A DNA stretch of 64,000 nucleotides from Corallococcus macrosporus (GTDB taxonomy: Bacteria > Myxococcota > Myxococcia > Myxococcales > Myxococcaceae): contig NZ_JAFIMU010000009.1 in assembly GCF_017302985.1 (NCBI RefSeq), positions 434,001-498,000 on the forward strand. The letters run 5' to 3'. A program made the translations under genes and the position numbers. The notes below the pieces were generated by a model. It had not been told where the DNA came from. It did no database searches and saw only the letters and a program-made list of their open reading frames with translations. How positions within the stretch are numbered: position 1 is the stretch's first letter; each line of letters starts with the position of its first letter. Below, in pieces: positions 7,883 to 15,636 of this stretch.

Positions 7883-8490
7883 GGCGCGTCCGCCGAGGCG
7901 AGCTCCGCCTTCACCGCGGACAGGGGCAGGGCGCGCGCGCCACGGCCCCGGCGCTCGACGACGACGCCGACGAGCCGTCCGTCCCCGTCATACAGCGGGC
8001 TGCCCGGCGCGAGCGTGAGGTCCACGTCGAAGAACGGCGCGGGCGCGGCCTTCGCCAGCGTGGCCCTGGGCGTGTCCCGCTGGCCCTTCTTTCGCGCGGG
8101 CATGACGCCCACCACCCAGCGGCCCGCGAGCCCCTCCGGCACCAGCCGCACCGGCGCCGCGGGCCACGCGCCCTGGGGGCCCGCCACCACCGCGACCTGG
8201 AGCGTGGTGCTGGAGAGGACCACGCGCGCCGTCAGCGCATTGCCCGCGTGCTCCACCTGGGCGGACTGGGGGCCCACGAGCGACGCGGCGGTGAGCACCT
8301 GGCCGTCCGCGCCCACGATGATGCCGGGCCCCGCCTGCTGCGGGCCGCGCACGCGCACCGACGAGCGGGCGTGCAGCTCCAGCACGCGCTGGAGGTCGGC
8401 GCGGGACGGACGGGCCTCCGCGCCGGCCCGCGTGGGCAGGGCCAGGAGGAGACCGAGGAGGGCAGGGATGAGGACGAGCGGGCGGAACAT
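7879..8490 (-). CDS. Secreted trypsin-fold protein with degenerate catalytic triad
   Basis: The 203-residue product has a signal peptide (hydrophobic residues 5-18, ending near AGAEA) and then a single HtrA/trypsin-type beta-barrel domain. The fold is recognisable from AGPGIIVGADGQVLTAAS (normally GSGFIV..G.VLTNAH) and PGSPLYDGDGRLVGVVV (normally GNSGGPLFD.DG.VVGI). At the usual positions His is Ser (TAASLV), Ser of GNSGG is Pro (APGSP), and the Asp strand reads TTLQVAVV. All three triad residues therefore appear to be lost, and it looks like a pseudoprotease. It overlaps the CPBP protease gene by four bases and follows polX by 19 bases. It may act as a substrate-binding partner for the CPBP protease, which is an inference. 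Confidence 0.7.
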   Translation of the reverse strand: MFRPLVLIPALLGLLLALPTRAGAEARPSRADLQRVLELHARSSVRVRGPQQAGPGIIVGADGQVLTAASLVGPQSAQVEHAGNALTARVVLSSTTLQVAVVAGPQGAWPAAPVRLVPEGLAGRWVVGVMPARKKGQRDTPRATLAKAAPAPFFDVDLTLAPGSPLYDGDGRLVGVVVERRGRGARALPLSAVKAELASADAP

Positions 8491-8509
8491 CTTCGCGCCC
8501 GCGAGCCTA

Positions 8510-10270
8510 TCAGCGCTCCCGCAGGGCGGCGAGGAAGCTCTCGGCGGACCGGGTGTTGAGGATGTCCTGTTTCCTCGCCCAGCCCCGGCGCGCGGTGGCC
8601 ACCGCGTAGGCCAGGTTCTTCAGGTCCTCCTGCCGGTGCGCGTCGCAGCTCACCACCAGCTTCACCCCGAGTCCCACGGCCTGACGGACGTACTCGGCCT
8701 TGAGGTCCAGGCGCGCCGGCTTGCCGTTGATCTCCACCGCGACGCCGCGCTCGCGGGCGCGCTCCAGCACCTCCTCCATGCGCAGCGCGTACGGCTCGCG
8801 GCTCTGGATGAGGCGCCCGGTGGGGTGTCCCAGGATGTGCAGGTGCGGGTTGTCCAGCGCCGCCAGCACCCGGCGCGTCATCTGGTCCTCGTCCATGGAG
8901 TGGCGGACATGGATGGACGCGATGACGACCTCCAGTTGCTCCAGCACGCTGTCCGCGTAGTCCAGCGCCCCTGACTCCAGGATGTCCACCTCGATGCCCT
9001 TGAGCAGCCGCACGCCGGGCACCGCCGCGTTCACGCGGTCGATCTCCTCCCACTGCCGCTTGAGGTCATCCACCTTCAGGCCGCCCGCGTGGATGGCCGC
9101 CTCGCTGTGCTCGGTGATGGTGAGGTACTTGAGTCCCAGCGCCTGCGCCGCGCGCGCCATCTCCTCCAGCGAGTTGCGGCCGTCGGACCAGGTGCTGTGC
9201 GCGTGCACCGCGCCCTGCACGTCCTCCAGCGTCACCAGGTCCTTCGGCAGCTTGCCGGCCCTCGCGGCCTCCACCTCGCCGTTGTCCTCGCGCAGCTCCG
9301 GCGGCACCTCCTGCATGTCCAGCAGCCGGTACAGCGTCGCCTCGTCGGGGACGGGGACCTTGGTGCCGTCCTCGCGGTGCACGCCCCACTCGGAAATCTT
9401 GAGGCCCTTCTCGTGGCCCAGGTTGCGCAGCCGGATGTGGTGCGCCTTGGAGCCGGTGAAGTGGTGCAGCGCGGTGGCGAAGTCCTCGTCCGGCAGCACG
9501 CGCAGGTCCACCTGGAGGTCGCCCTGCACCATGCGCACGGAGCACTTGCTGTCGCCCTTGCCCAGCACCGTGGCCACGCCCGGCGCGTTCGCGAGCGCGT
9601 CCAGCACCGGCCCCGCGTCCGGCGCGGAGGCGATGAGGTCCACGTCGGACACCGTCTCCGCGCGCCGGCGCACGCTGCCACCCAGGCTCGCGCGCACCAC
9701 GCCGGGGGCCTGGCGGATCCGCTCCAGCAGTCCTTCCGCGATGGGCAGCGCGTCCCCCAGGAGCTTCCGCTCTCCGCGTGCGCGCCGGTACACCGCGATG
9801 CCGTCCAGGAGCTTCGCCTCGCTCTTCGGGCCAAAGCCCTTGAGCTCCCGCACGCGGCCGTCCTTGCAGGCGCGCTCCAGGTCCTCGACGCTGCCAACCT
9901 GCAGCTCGCTCCACAGGGCCGCCACCTTCTTCGGGCCCACGTCCGGCAGCTTCATCAGCTCCAGCAGGCCGGCGGGGAACTGGGCCTTCAGCTCCTCGAA
10001 GGCCGTCATGCGGCCGGTCGTCACCAGCTCGGTGAGCTTGTCGGCGAGCCCCGGTCCGATGCCCTGGAGCTCCTGCAGGCGGCCCTGGGTGACGACGGCG
10101 CCCAGCTCCTGCGGCAGGTTCGCGATGCGGTCCGCGGCGATGTCGTAGGCGCGGACGCGGAAGCCGCTCTGCCCCTGGAGCTGGAGCAGGAGGGACATGT
10201 CCCGGAGGACCTGGGCGACGGTCGCCTTGTCGGTGAGCACGGCGGTGGAGGGTGTCACGTCGGGAGTCAC
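8510..10270 (-). CDS. polX: Family X DNA polymerase with PHP domain
   Basis: This 586-residue protein matches bacterial PolX in length and order: helix-hairpin-helix segments (about 50-130), a family X polymerase core with GSVRRRAETVSDVDLI (catalytic Asp pair DVD), and a C-terminal PHP domain with HAHSTWSDG, ITEHSE, SIHVRHS, GHPTGR and SCDAHR. Bacterial PolX fills short gaps, and its PHP domain gives metal-dependent 3'-5' exonuclease activity, so base-excision repair is the likely role. All metal-ligand motifs of the PHP domain appear present. The start is uncertain: GTG 10270 gives the family length, and GTG codons at 10258 and 10240 are alternatives. None has a strong ribosome-binding site. 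Divergent from the Rieske gene. Confidence 0.9.
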   Translation of the reverse strand: MTPDVTPSTAVLTDKATVAQVLRDMSLLLQLQGQSGFRVRAYDIAADRIANLPQELGAVVTQGRLQELQGIGPGLADKLTELVTTGRMTAFEELKAQFPAGLLELMKLPDVGPKKVAALWSELQVGSVEDLERACKDGRVRELKGFGPKSEAKLLDGIAVYRRARGERKLLGDALPIAEGLLERIRQAPGVVRASLGGSVRRRAETVSDVDLIASAPDAGPVLDALANAPGVATVLGKGDSKCSVRMVQGDLQVDLRVLPDEDFATALHHFTGSKAHHIRLRNLGHEKGLKISEWGVHREDGTKVPVPDEATLYRLLDMQEVPPELREDNGEVEAARAGKLPKDLVTLEDVQGAVHAHSTWSDGRNSLEEMARAAQALGLKYLTITEHSEAAIHAGGLKVDDLKRQWEEIDRVNAAVPGVRLLKGIEVDILESGALDYADSVLEQLEVVIASIHVRHSMDEDQMTRRVLAALDNPHLHILGHPTGRLIQSREPYALRMEEVLERARERGVAVEINGKPARLDLKAEYVRQAVGLGVKLVVSCDAHRQEDLKNLAYAVATARRGWARKQDILNTRSAESFLAALRER

Positions 10271-10336
10271 GGTCGGGAAATTAATGCCGGGGGAACGGGG
10301 GTGCAGGCCCGGACGCGTTGTGGGAAAAGGAACGCA

Positions 10337-10651
10337 ATGACGAAGATCAAGCTGGGACCCGCGGACTTCGCCGAGAGGGAGATGCGGGGCTACGAAGTGG
10401 GCAAGCGCAACGTCTGCATCGCGAAGATCCACGGCCGCTACAAGGGCCTCGATGACTGGTGCAACCACGCCGGGTGCCTGCTGTCGGGCGGGCGCATCGA
10501 GGACAACATGGTCGTGTGCCCGTGCCACGAGGTCGGCTTCGACATGGACACGGGCGCCAACGCCACCTCTCCCGGCGTCTGTGATGACCAGCCGACGGTG
10601 CAGCTCACGGTCGAGGACGGCACCCTCGTCGTCGACCTGCCCGACGCCTGA
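10337..10651 (+). CDS. Rieske [2Fe-2S] ferredoxin
   Basis: This 104-residue single-domain Rieske protein has the two cluster-binding boxes: CNHAGC (C-x-H) at about residue 40 and CPCHEVGF (C-x2-H type) at about 60. There is no membrane segment or signal peptide, so it is a soluble ferredoxin like those feeding oxygenases or NirD-type reductases. AAAAGGAACGC precedes the ATG. The polyhistidine MoaB starts 39 bases downstream, so the two are probably cotranscribed. No partner oxygenase or reductase is nearby, and its redox partner is unknown. Confidence 0.88.
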   Translation: MTKIKLGPADFAEREMRGYEVGKRNVCIAKIHGRYKGLDDWCNHAGCLLSGGRIEDNMVVCPCHEVGFDMDTGANATSPGVCDDQPTVQLTVEDGTLVVDLPDA

Positions 10652-10690
10652 CCTTCGCACCGCCACCTTCCGCTTTCAGGAGCGTCCACC

Positions 10691-11359
10691 ATGGGACACG
10701 ACGGACACGATCACGACCATGACCACGGTCATGGCCACGGCCATCACCACCACGGGCATTCCCACGACCACGGTCACGGCCACTCGCATGACCATGACCA
10801 CGGGCACTCGCACGACCACTCGCATGACCACGGGCACGGGCACTCGCACGAGGGCTCGGCGGTGGCGGCGGAGCACAAGTCGCGCGCGCCGGTGCATGTC
10901 AGCGCTTTCGTGGTGACGTGCTCGGACAGCCGGGACGAGGCGCACGACGGCAGCGGGAAGGACCTGCGCGACGGCCTGGCCGCCGCGGGGCACACCGTCG
11001 CCGGGCACACGGTGGTGAAGGATGATCCGGAGGCCATCCGGGGCGCGCTCGCGCAGGCGCAGGCGGCGGGGGCCCGCGCGGTGCTCTTCACCGGAGGCAC
11101 CGGCATCGGCCGGCGCGACTGCACGGTGGAGACGCTGCGTGCGCTCTTCGAGAAGGAGCTGCCCGGCTTCGGCGAGCTGTTCCGGATGCTGTCGTACCAG
11201 CGCATCGGCAGCCCCGCGATGATGTCGCGCGCCACGGCCGGCACGTACCAGGGGATGATCCTCTTCGCGCTGCCAGGCTCGCCGCAGGCCGTGAAGCTGG
11301 CGCTGGACGCGCTCATCCTCCCGGAACTCGGCCACGCGGTGCGCGAACTCACGCGTTAG
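10691..11359 (+). CDS. moaB: MoaB/MogA molybdopterin adenylyltransferase with polyhistidine N-terminus
   Basis: The 222-residue product begins with an extraordinary tract: 27 of the first 53 residues are His, alternating with Asp, Gly and Ser. A complete MoaB/MogA domain follows (about 68-218) with TCSDSRD, the GTDTS-like DGSGKDL, the substrate loop TGGTGIGRRD and LPGSPQAV. The family adenylylates molybdopterin before molybdate insertion. The tail should bind transition metals. Cnx1G, a relative, was seen with copper on the molybdopterin dithiolate, so a copper, zinc or nickel buffering role is conceivable. The matching DNA is a run of imperfect CAC/CAT-GAC/GGC repeats (10694-10850), prone to length change. 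AGGAG lies nine bases before the ATG. No other moa/moe genes are in the window. Confidence 0.88.
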   Translation: MGHDGHDHDHDHGHGHGHHHHGHSHDHGHGHSHDHDHGHSHDHSHDHGHGHSHEGSAVAAEHKSRAPVHVSAFVVTCSDSRDEAHDGSGKDLRDGLAAAGHTVAGHTVVKDDPEAIRGALAQAQAAGARAVLFTGGTGIGRRDCTVETLRALFEKELPGFGELFRMLSYQRIGSPAMMSRATAGTYQGMILFALPGSPQAVKLALDALILPELGHAVRELTR

Positions 11360-11394
11360 GACAGGTTCCTACCGACGACGTGGGAGTCCGCGAG

Positions 11395-12324
11395 ATGAAG
11401 AAGCGCCGTGTCGCGCACACAGGGTTGAGCATCCAGGCCGCCGAGCGCCTGCGCCCCCGCCTGGATGCCTTCCTGGCCACCACCGATGCGAAGGCGCGCA
11501 TCGGGTTCGACCCGGTGGAGTTCCCCCACCGCTACACGGATCCTCGCGACGTGGAGGTCAGCGCGCTGCTCGCGGCGGCGCTGGCGTACGGGCGCGCGGA
11601 CCTCTTCCGCCCGAAGGTGGACGCGCTGCTGAAGCAGATGGGCCCGTCACCCGCGGCCTTCGTGCGCGCGCTGGACGTGCCGGGCGCGAAGGCGCTCCTC
11701 ACGGGCTTCGTCTACCGCTTCAACGTGGGCACCGACCTCGCGGTGCTGCTCCTGGGGATGGGCCGCGCGCTGCGCGAGCACGGCAGCCTGGAGGCCCTGT
11801 TCGTCCAGGGTTGGAAGGCGAGCGGCACGCTCCACGGGGCGCTCGCGGCCTTCACCGCCTCGCTGCGGGACGTGCCCATGGACGCGCTCCGCAAGGCGCT
11901 GGGACCGGAGCGCGGGCTGCACCACCTGCTGCCCTCGCCGCTGGGGCCGGGCGCGGCGAAGCGCCTCAACCTCTACCTGCGCTGGATGGTGCGCGGACCG
12001 GACGCGGTGGACTTCGGCATCTGGAAGCAGGTGCCGGCTTCAGCACTGCTGGTCCCACTGGACACGCACATCGGACGGATGGCGCTGCACCTGGGGCTCA
12101 CGAAGCGCACGGACCTCACCTGGCGCACGGCGGAGGAGGTGACGGCGTCGTTACGGGCGTTGGATCCGGAAGACCCCGTCCGCTACGACTTTGCTTTGTG
12201 CCACTACGGAATGAGCGGTGCGTGCCCGGCGAAGACGGTGCCCCAGCATTGCGCGCGGTGTGCGCTCCTACCTTCCTGCAAGGTAGGACCCCGCGCGGTG
12301 GCGCGAAGTTCCGTGCAAATCTGA
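11395..12324 (+). CDS. TIGR02757 family protein with Fe-S-like cysteine motif
   Basis: This 309-residue protein is recognisable as the TIGR02757 (DUF2400) family by DPVEFPHRYTDPRDVE near the N-terminus and ALLVPLDTHIGRMALHLGL later. The fold is helical and resembles HhH-GPD glycosylases. The C-terminus has Cys at spacing C-x8-C-x2-C-x5-C (CPAKTVPQHCARCALLPSC), close to the C-x6-C-x2-C-x5-C [4Fe-4S] loop of endonuclease III. The family has no settled function, so DNA repair is only a structural guess. I preferred ATG 11395, eight bases after GGGAG, to the GTG at 11380. It lies 35 bases after moaB, in the same direction. Confidence 0.8.
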   Translation: MKKRRVAHTGLSIQAAERLRPRLDAFLATTDAKARIGFDPVEFPHRYTDPRDVEVSALLAAALAYGRADLFRPKVDALLKQMGPSPAAFVRALDVPGAKALLTGFVYRFNVGTDLAVLLLGMGRALREHGSLEALFVQGWKASGTLHGALAAFTASLRDVPMDALRKALGPERGLHHLLPSPLGPGAAKRLNLYLRWMVRGPDAVDFGIWKQVPASALLVPLDTHIGRMALHLGLTKRTDLTWRTAEEVTASLRALDPEDPVRYDFALCHYGMSGACPAKTVPQHCARCALLPSCKVGPRAVARSSVQI

Positions 12325-12401
12325 GTCCCACTGGACCCGGAAATGGGCTACGGGCAGTCCGCGAGACCCCGCGTTGACGGGTTGGTGTCGTCAGGGCTGC
12401 A

Positions 12402-14357
12402 ATGCGGACGGGCAACACGGGCGGAATGATCCCGTGGGGCGCGAGGAGCGACGCGGTGCACGCAATGCTGGTGGCGGTCCCAGCCACGGTGGCCCAGGAC
12501 GTGGAGCGCGACTTGTGCGCCACGGCCGAAGGGCGTGCGTGCCGCGTGATCCGCGTCGAGGTCCCTCCAGAGCCGCTGCCCGAGGGGCTCCTCGTCCTGT
12601 GGGACCACGGCGGTCCGCTGGAGGCCGTGAAGGCGCGCTGCCAGTGGGCGCACGCGCGGCGGTTGCAGACGCGCACGTGGCTGGTGGTGCTGACGGCTCG
12701 CGACGGCGAGGAGGCGGAGGCGCTGATCAGCGCGGGCGCTGACGAGTGCGTCGCTCCGCCCGGCACGCGGTGGGGCGCGAGGCTGGTGGCGCTCAAGCGC
12801 CGGTCCTCGGACGGGGACGCGCAGGCGCTGCGGCGGGCCCGCGACATGTTCCAGGGCGCGCTGGACGCGGTGCCGGAGCCGCTGTTCATCAAGGACCGCG
12901 AGCACCGCCTGGTGGCGATGAACGGCGCCTACTGCCGCCTGCTGGATCAGCCCGCGGAGGCGCTGCGCGGCACCATCACCTCGCCGCAGGTGCCGCCGCA
13001 TGAGGCGGAGGCGTCATGGCGACAGGACGAGCGCGCCTTCACCACCGGGCAGACGGTGGAGGACGAGGGCGCCTTCACGGACTCCAAGGGCCGCTCGCGC
13101 GAGGTGCTCACGCAGCGGGCCGCGTACGCGCTGCCCAACGGCGAGCGCTTCCTCGTGGGGCTCGTGCGCGACGTCACCGAGCGCACCCGCCTGGAGGCGC
13201 AGCGGCGGCTGGCGGAGCGGATGACGTCCGTGGGCACGCTGGCCGCGGGCGTCGCGCATGAGATCAACAACCCGCTCTCCTACGTGACCTCCAACCTGGC
13301 CTACCTCTGGGAGCGCGTGGCCCAGCCCGTGCTGCCGGTGCCGGCCGAGCAGCTGGAGGAGCTGCGGCAGGTGGTGGCCGAGGCGCTGGAAGGCGCGGGG
13401 CGCGTGCGCTCCATCGTGCGCGACCTGCGGACGTTCTCGCGCACGGAGGAGGAGCAGCACGGGCCGGTGGACGTGCGGCGCGCGGTGGAGGGCGCGGTCA
13501 AGCTGATGCGCGACGAGCTCCAGCACCGCGCGCGCCTGACGTGCGAGCTGGAGCCGGTGGCGGCGGTGCACGGCAACGAGGGCCGGCTGGCCCAGGTCGT
13601 CACGCACCTGCTGATGAACGCGCTCCAATCCTTTGGCGAGCGGCCCGCGGAGGAGAACCAGGTGCGGCTGCGGCTGCGCCCGGGACGCGAAGGCCACGTG
13701 CTCATCGAGGTGGAGGACAACGGGACCGGGATGCCCACGGAGGTGCGCCAGCGCATCTTCGATCCGTTCTTCACCACGCGCTCGCCCAAGGGCGGCACGG
13801 GCCTGGGCCTGTCCATCTGCCTCACGCTGGTGCACGCGATGGGTGGCCACATCGAGGTCGCCAGCGAGCAGGGCCAGGGCAGCCTCTTCCGCGTGGAGCT
13901 GCCGGCGCTCAGCCTGCCGCCCGAAGCCCTGCGGCCCCCGCAGGCCGTCGTGCCTTCGGCGGAGGGGCCCACGCAGGCGGTGCGCGCGACGCGCAACCTG
14001 CGCAGGTTGCTGCTCATCGACGACGAGCCGGCGGTGGGCAGCGCGGTGAGCCGGCTGTTGCGCAACCTCTACGAGGTGCACGTCATCCAGGACGCGCGTG
14101 AAGCCTTGAAGCGCCTGTCGCACGGCGAGAAGTTCGACGCCATCCTCTGCGACCTGATGATGCCGGGCATGAGCGGCATGGACTTCCTGGTGGAGCTGGA
14201 GCGGCTGGCGCCGGAGCTGGCGCCGCGCACCGGCCTGATGACGGGCGGGGTGAACCCGCAGGCCCGTGAGTTCGTGGGCCGCCGCGCGCGGGAGCTGCTG
14301 GAGAAGCCCTTCGAGCGCGACCAGTTGTGCACCTTCGTCGAAACCCTGATGCAATGA
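12402..14357 (+). CDS. Hybrid sensor histidine kinase (pseudo-receiver, PAS, HisKA, HATPase, receiver)
   Basis: The 651-residue cytosolic protein has no membrane segment. An N-terminal receiver-like segment (about 20-130) lacks a clear phosphoacceptor pattern. A PAS domain (about 143-262) contains FIKDREHRLVAMN. HisKA follows with GVAHEINNPL, then HATPase_c with the N box (MNALQSF), DNGTGMP and GGTGLGLS. A C-terminal receiver (about 533-648) has LLIDDEP, the phosphoacceptor Asp in ILCDLMMPG and the Lys in LEKPF. The likely path is autophosphorylation, then transfer to its own receiver. The ATGA overlap with the next gene suggests translational coupling to the hydrolase. ATG 12402 could instead be 12426 or 12462, because no ribosome-binding site decides it. 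Confidence 0.88.
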   Translation: MRTGNTGGMIPWGARSDAVHAMLVAVPATVAQDVERDLCATAEGRACRVIRVEVPPEPLPEGLLVLWDHGGPLEAVKARCQWAHARRLQTRTWLVVLTARDGEEAEALISAGADECVAPPGTRWGARLVALKRRSSDGDAQALRRARDMFQGALDAVPEPLFIKDREHRLVAMNGAYCRLLDQPAEALRGTITSPQVPPHEAEASWRQDERAFTTGQTVEDEGAFTDSKGRSREVLTQRAAYALPNGERFLVGLVRDVTERTRLEAQRRLAERMTSVGTLAAGVAHEINNPLSYVTSNLAYLWERVAQPVLPVPAEQLEELRQVVAEALEGAGRVRSIVRDLRTFSRTEEEQHGPVDVRRAVEGAVKLMRDELQHRARLTCELEPVAAVHGNEGRLAQVVTHLLMNALQSFGERPAEENQVRLRLRPGREGHVLIEVEDNGTGMPTEVRQRIFDPFFTTRSPKGGTGLGLSICLTLVHAMGGHIEVASEQGQGSLFRVELPALSLPPEALRPPQAVVPSAEGPTQAVRATRNLRRLLLIDDEPAVGSAVSRLLRNLYEVHVIQDAREALKRLSHGEKFDAILCDLMMPGMSGMDFLVELERLAPELAPRTGLMTGGVNPQAREFVGRRARELLEKPFERDQLCTFVETLMQ

Positions 14358-15508
14358 AGCGCCGGACGCGCTGGACGCTGGGGGCCATGCTGGCGGCCCT
14401 GCTGCTCGCGGCCGTCGTCCTGGTGCCGCCCGAGCTGCGAGGGCTGTCCTTCGTGCTGCGCGCGGCGGGCCTGCACGGCGGGGTGACGGACTCCCTGGCC
14501 CGCCACGGCACCGGGGCCTTCACCGTCACGGACCTGCGCGTGCCCACTCGCCACGGGCCGGTGCGCGGGCGGCTCTACCAGCCGGATCAACGCAAGGGCC
14601 GGCTCATCGTCCTCACGTCCGGCGTGCACGCGGCGGGCATCGACGAGCCCCGGCTGGTGAAGCTGGCGGAGGACCTGGCCATGGGCGGACAGCCGGTGCT
14701 CACGCCGGAGCCGCCGGACCTGCTGCGCTACGAAATCACGCCGCGCCTGCCGGACGTCATCGAGGACACGGCCCTGTGGGCGCTGGGCCCGGGAGCGCTG
14801 GCACCCGAAGGGAAGCTGGACCTCTTCGGCATCAGCTTCTCCGGCGGTCTGTCCGTCGTCGCGGCGGGCCGCCCCGCGCTGCGCGACAGGGTGGCCGCGG
14901 TGCTGTCCTTCGGAGGGCATGGGGAGCTGTCGCGCGTGCTGTCCTTCCTGTGCACGGGTGTGCAGGCGGACGGCGTGCACCGCAGGCCGCATGACTACGG
15001 CGTGGTGGTCATCCTGCTGAACGTCGCGGACCGGCTGGTGCCGCCGGAGCAGGTGGAGGCGCTGCGCAAGGGCGTCCTGAAGTTCATGCACGCGTCGCAC
15101 CTGACGCTCGTGGACAGCAAGCAGGCGGAGGCCGCGTTCGCGGAGGCGCGCGCGATGGAGGCCACCTTGCCCGAGCCCTCGGCCACGCTGCTGCATCAGG
15201 TGAACACGCGCGACGTGTCCGCGCTGGGGCCCCGGTTGCTGCCCTTCGTGAAGGGCTTCGCCGGAGACCCGTCGCTGTCGCCGGAGCGCTCTCCCGCGCC
15301 CAAGGCGCCGGTGTACCTGCTGCATGGGACGGACGACTCTGTCATCCCGGCCATCGAGTCCACGCTCCTGGCCCGTGCGCTGGAACCGCACACGCACGTG
15401 CACCTGAGGCCCACGCCATTGATCACCCACGCGGAGATGGACCGGCAGTCCAGCGCGATGGAAGCGCTGAAGCTGGTGCGCTTCTGGTCGGCCCTCCTCG
15501 GCGAGTAG
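14354..15508 (+). CDS. Membrane-anchored alpha/beta hydrolase
   Basis: The 384-residue product has an N-terminal signal anchor (about 8-25, LGAMLAALLLAAVVLVP) and an alpha/beta-hydrolase domain. The nucleophile elbow is FGISFSGG. A later strand reads VYLLHGTDDSVIP with the likely acid, and the catalytic His is probably in PLITHAEM. It probably acts outside the inner membrane. The substrate is unknown. Its ATG overlaps the kinase stop (ATGA at 14354-14357), so the kinase may act in the same process. The last 81 bases are present again, degenerated, directly downstream. Confidence 0.75.
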   Translation: MKRRTRWTLGAMLAALLLAAVVLVPPELRGLSFVLRAAGLHGGVTDSLARHGTGAFTVTDLRVPTRHGPVRGRLYQPDQRKGRLIVLTSGVHAAGIDEPRLVKLAEDLAMGGQPVLTPEPPDLLRYEITPRLPDVIEDTALWALGPGALAPEGKLDLFGISFSGGLSVVAAGRPALRDRVAAVLSFGGHGELSRVLSFLCTGVQADGVHRRPHDYGVVVILLNVADRLVPPEQVEALRKGVLKFMHASHLTLVDSKQAEAAFAEARAMEATLPEPSATLLHQVNTRDVSALGPRLLPFVKGFAGDPSLSPERSPAPKAPVYLLHGTDDSVIPAIESTLLARALEPHTHVHLRPTPLITHAEMDRQSSAMEALKLVRFWSALLGE

Positions 15509-15592
15509 CCCGCACGCGGAGGTGGCCTGCGGTCCAGCGCGACGGAGGCGCTGACGCTGCTCCGTTTCGAGTCGGTCCTCCTTGGCGAGTCG
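15428..15592 (+). repeat. Diverged tandem duplication of a gene 3' end
   Basis: The final 81 bases of the hydrolase gene (15428-15508) are repeated at 15513-15592. By hand I count about 64 of 81 matching positions, with one single-base deletion in the second copy. The second copy has lost the stop codon (GAGTAG to GAGTCG) and is not part of a gene. It looks like the decayed remains of a tandem duplication or of a duplicated gene. Confidence 0.7.
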
Positions 15593-15636
15593 TTCGCCAC
15601 CGCGCGACTTGACGTGCGAGGCCGTGAGCGGGTGCC

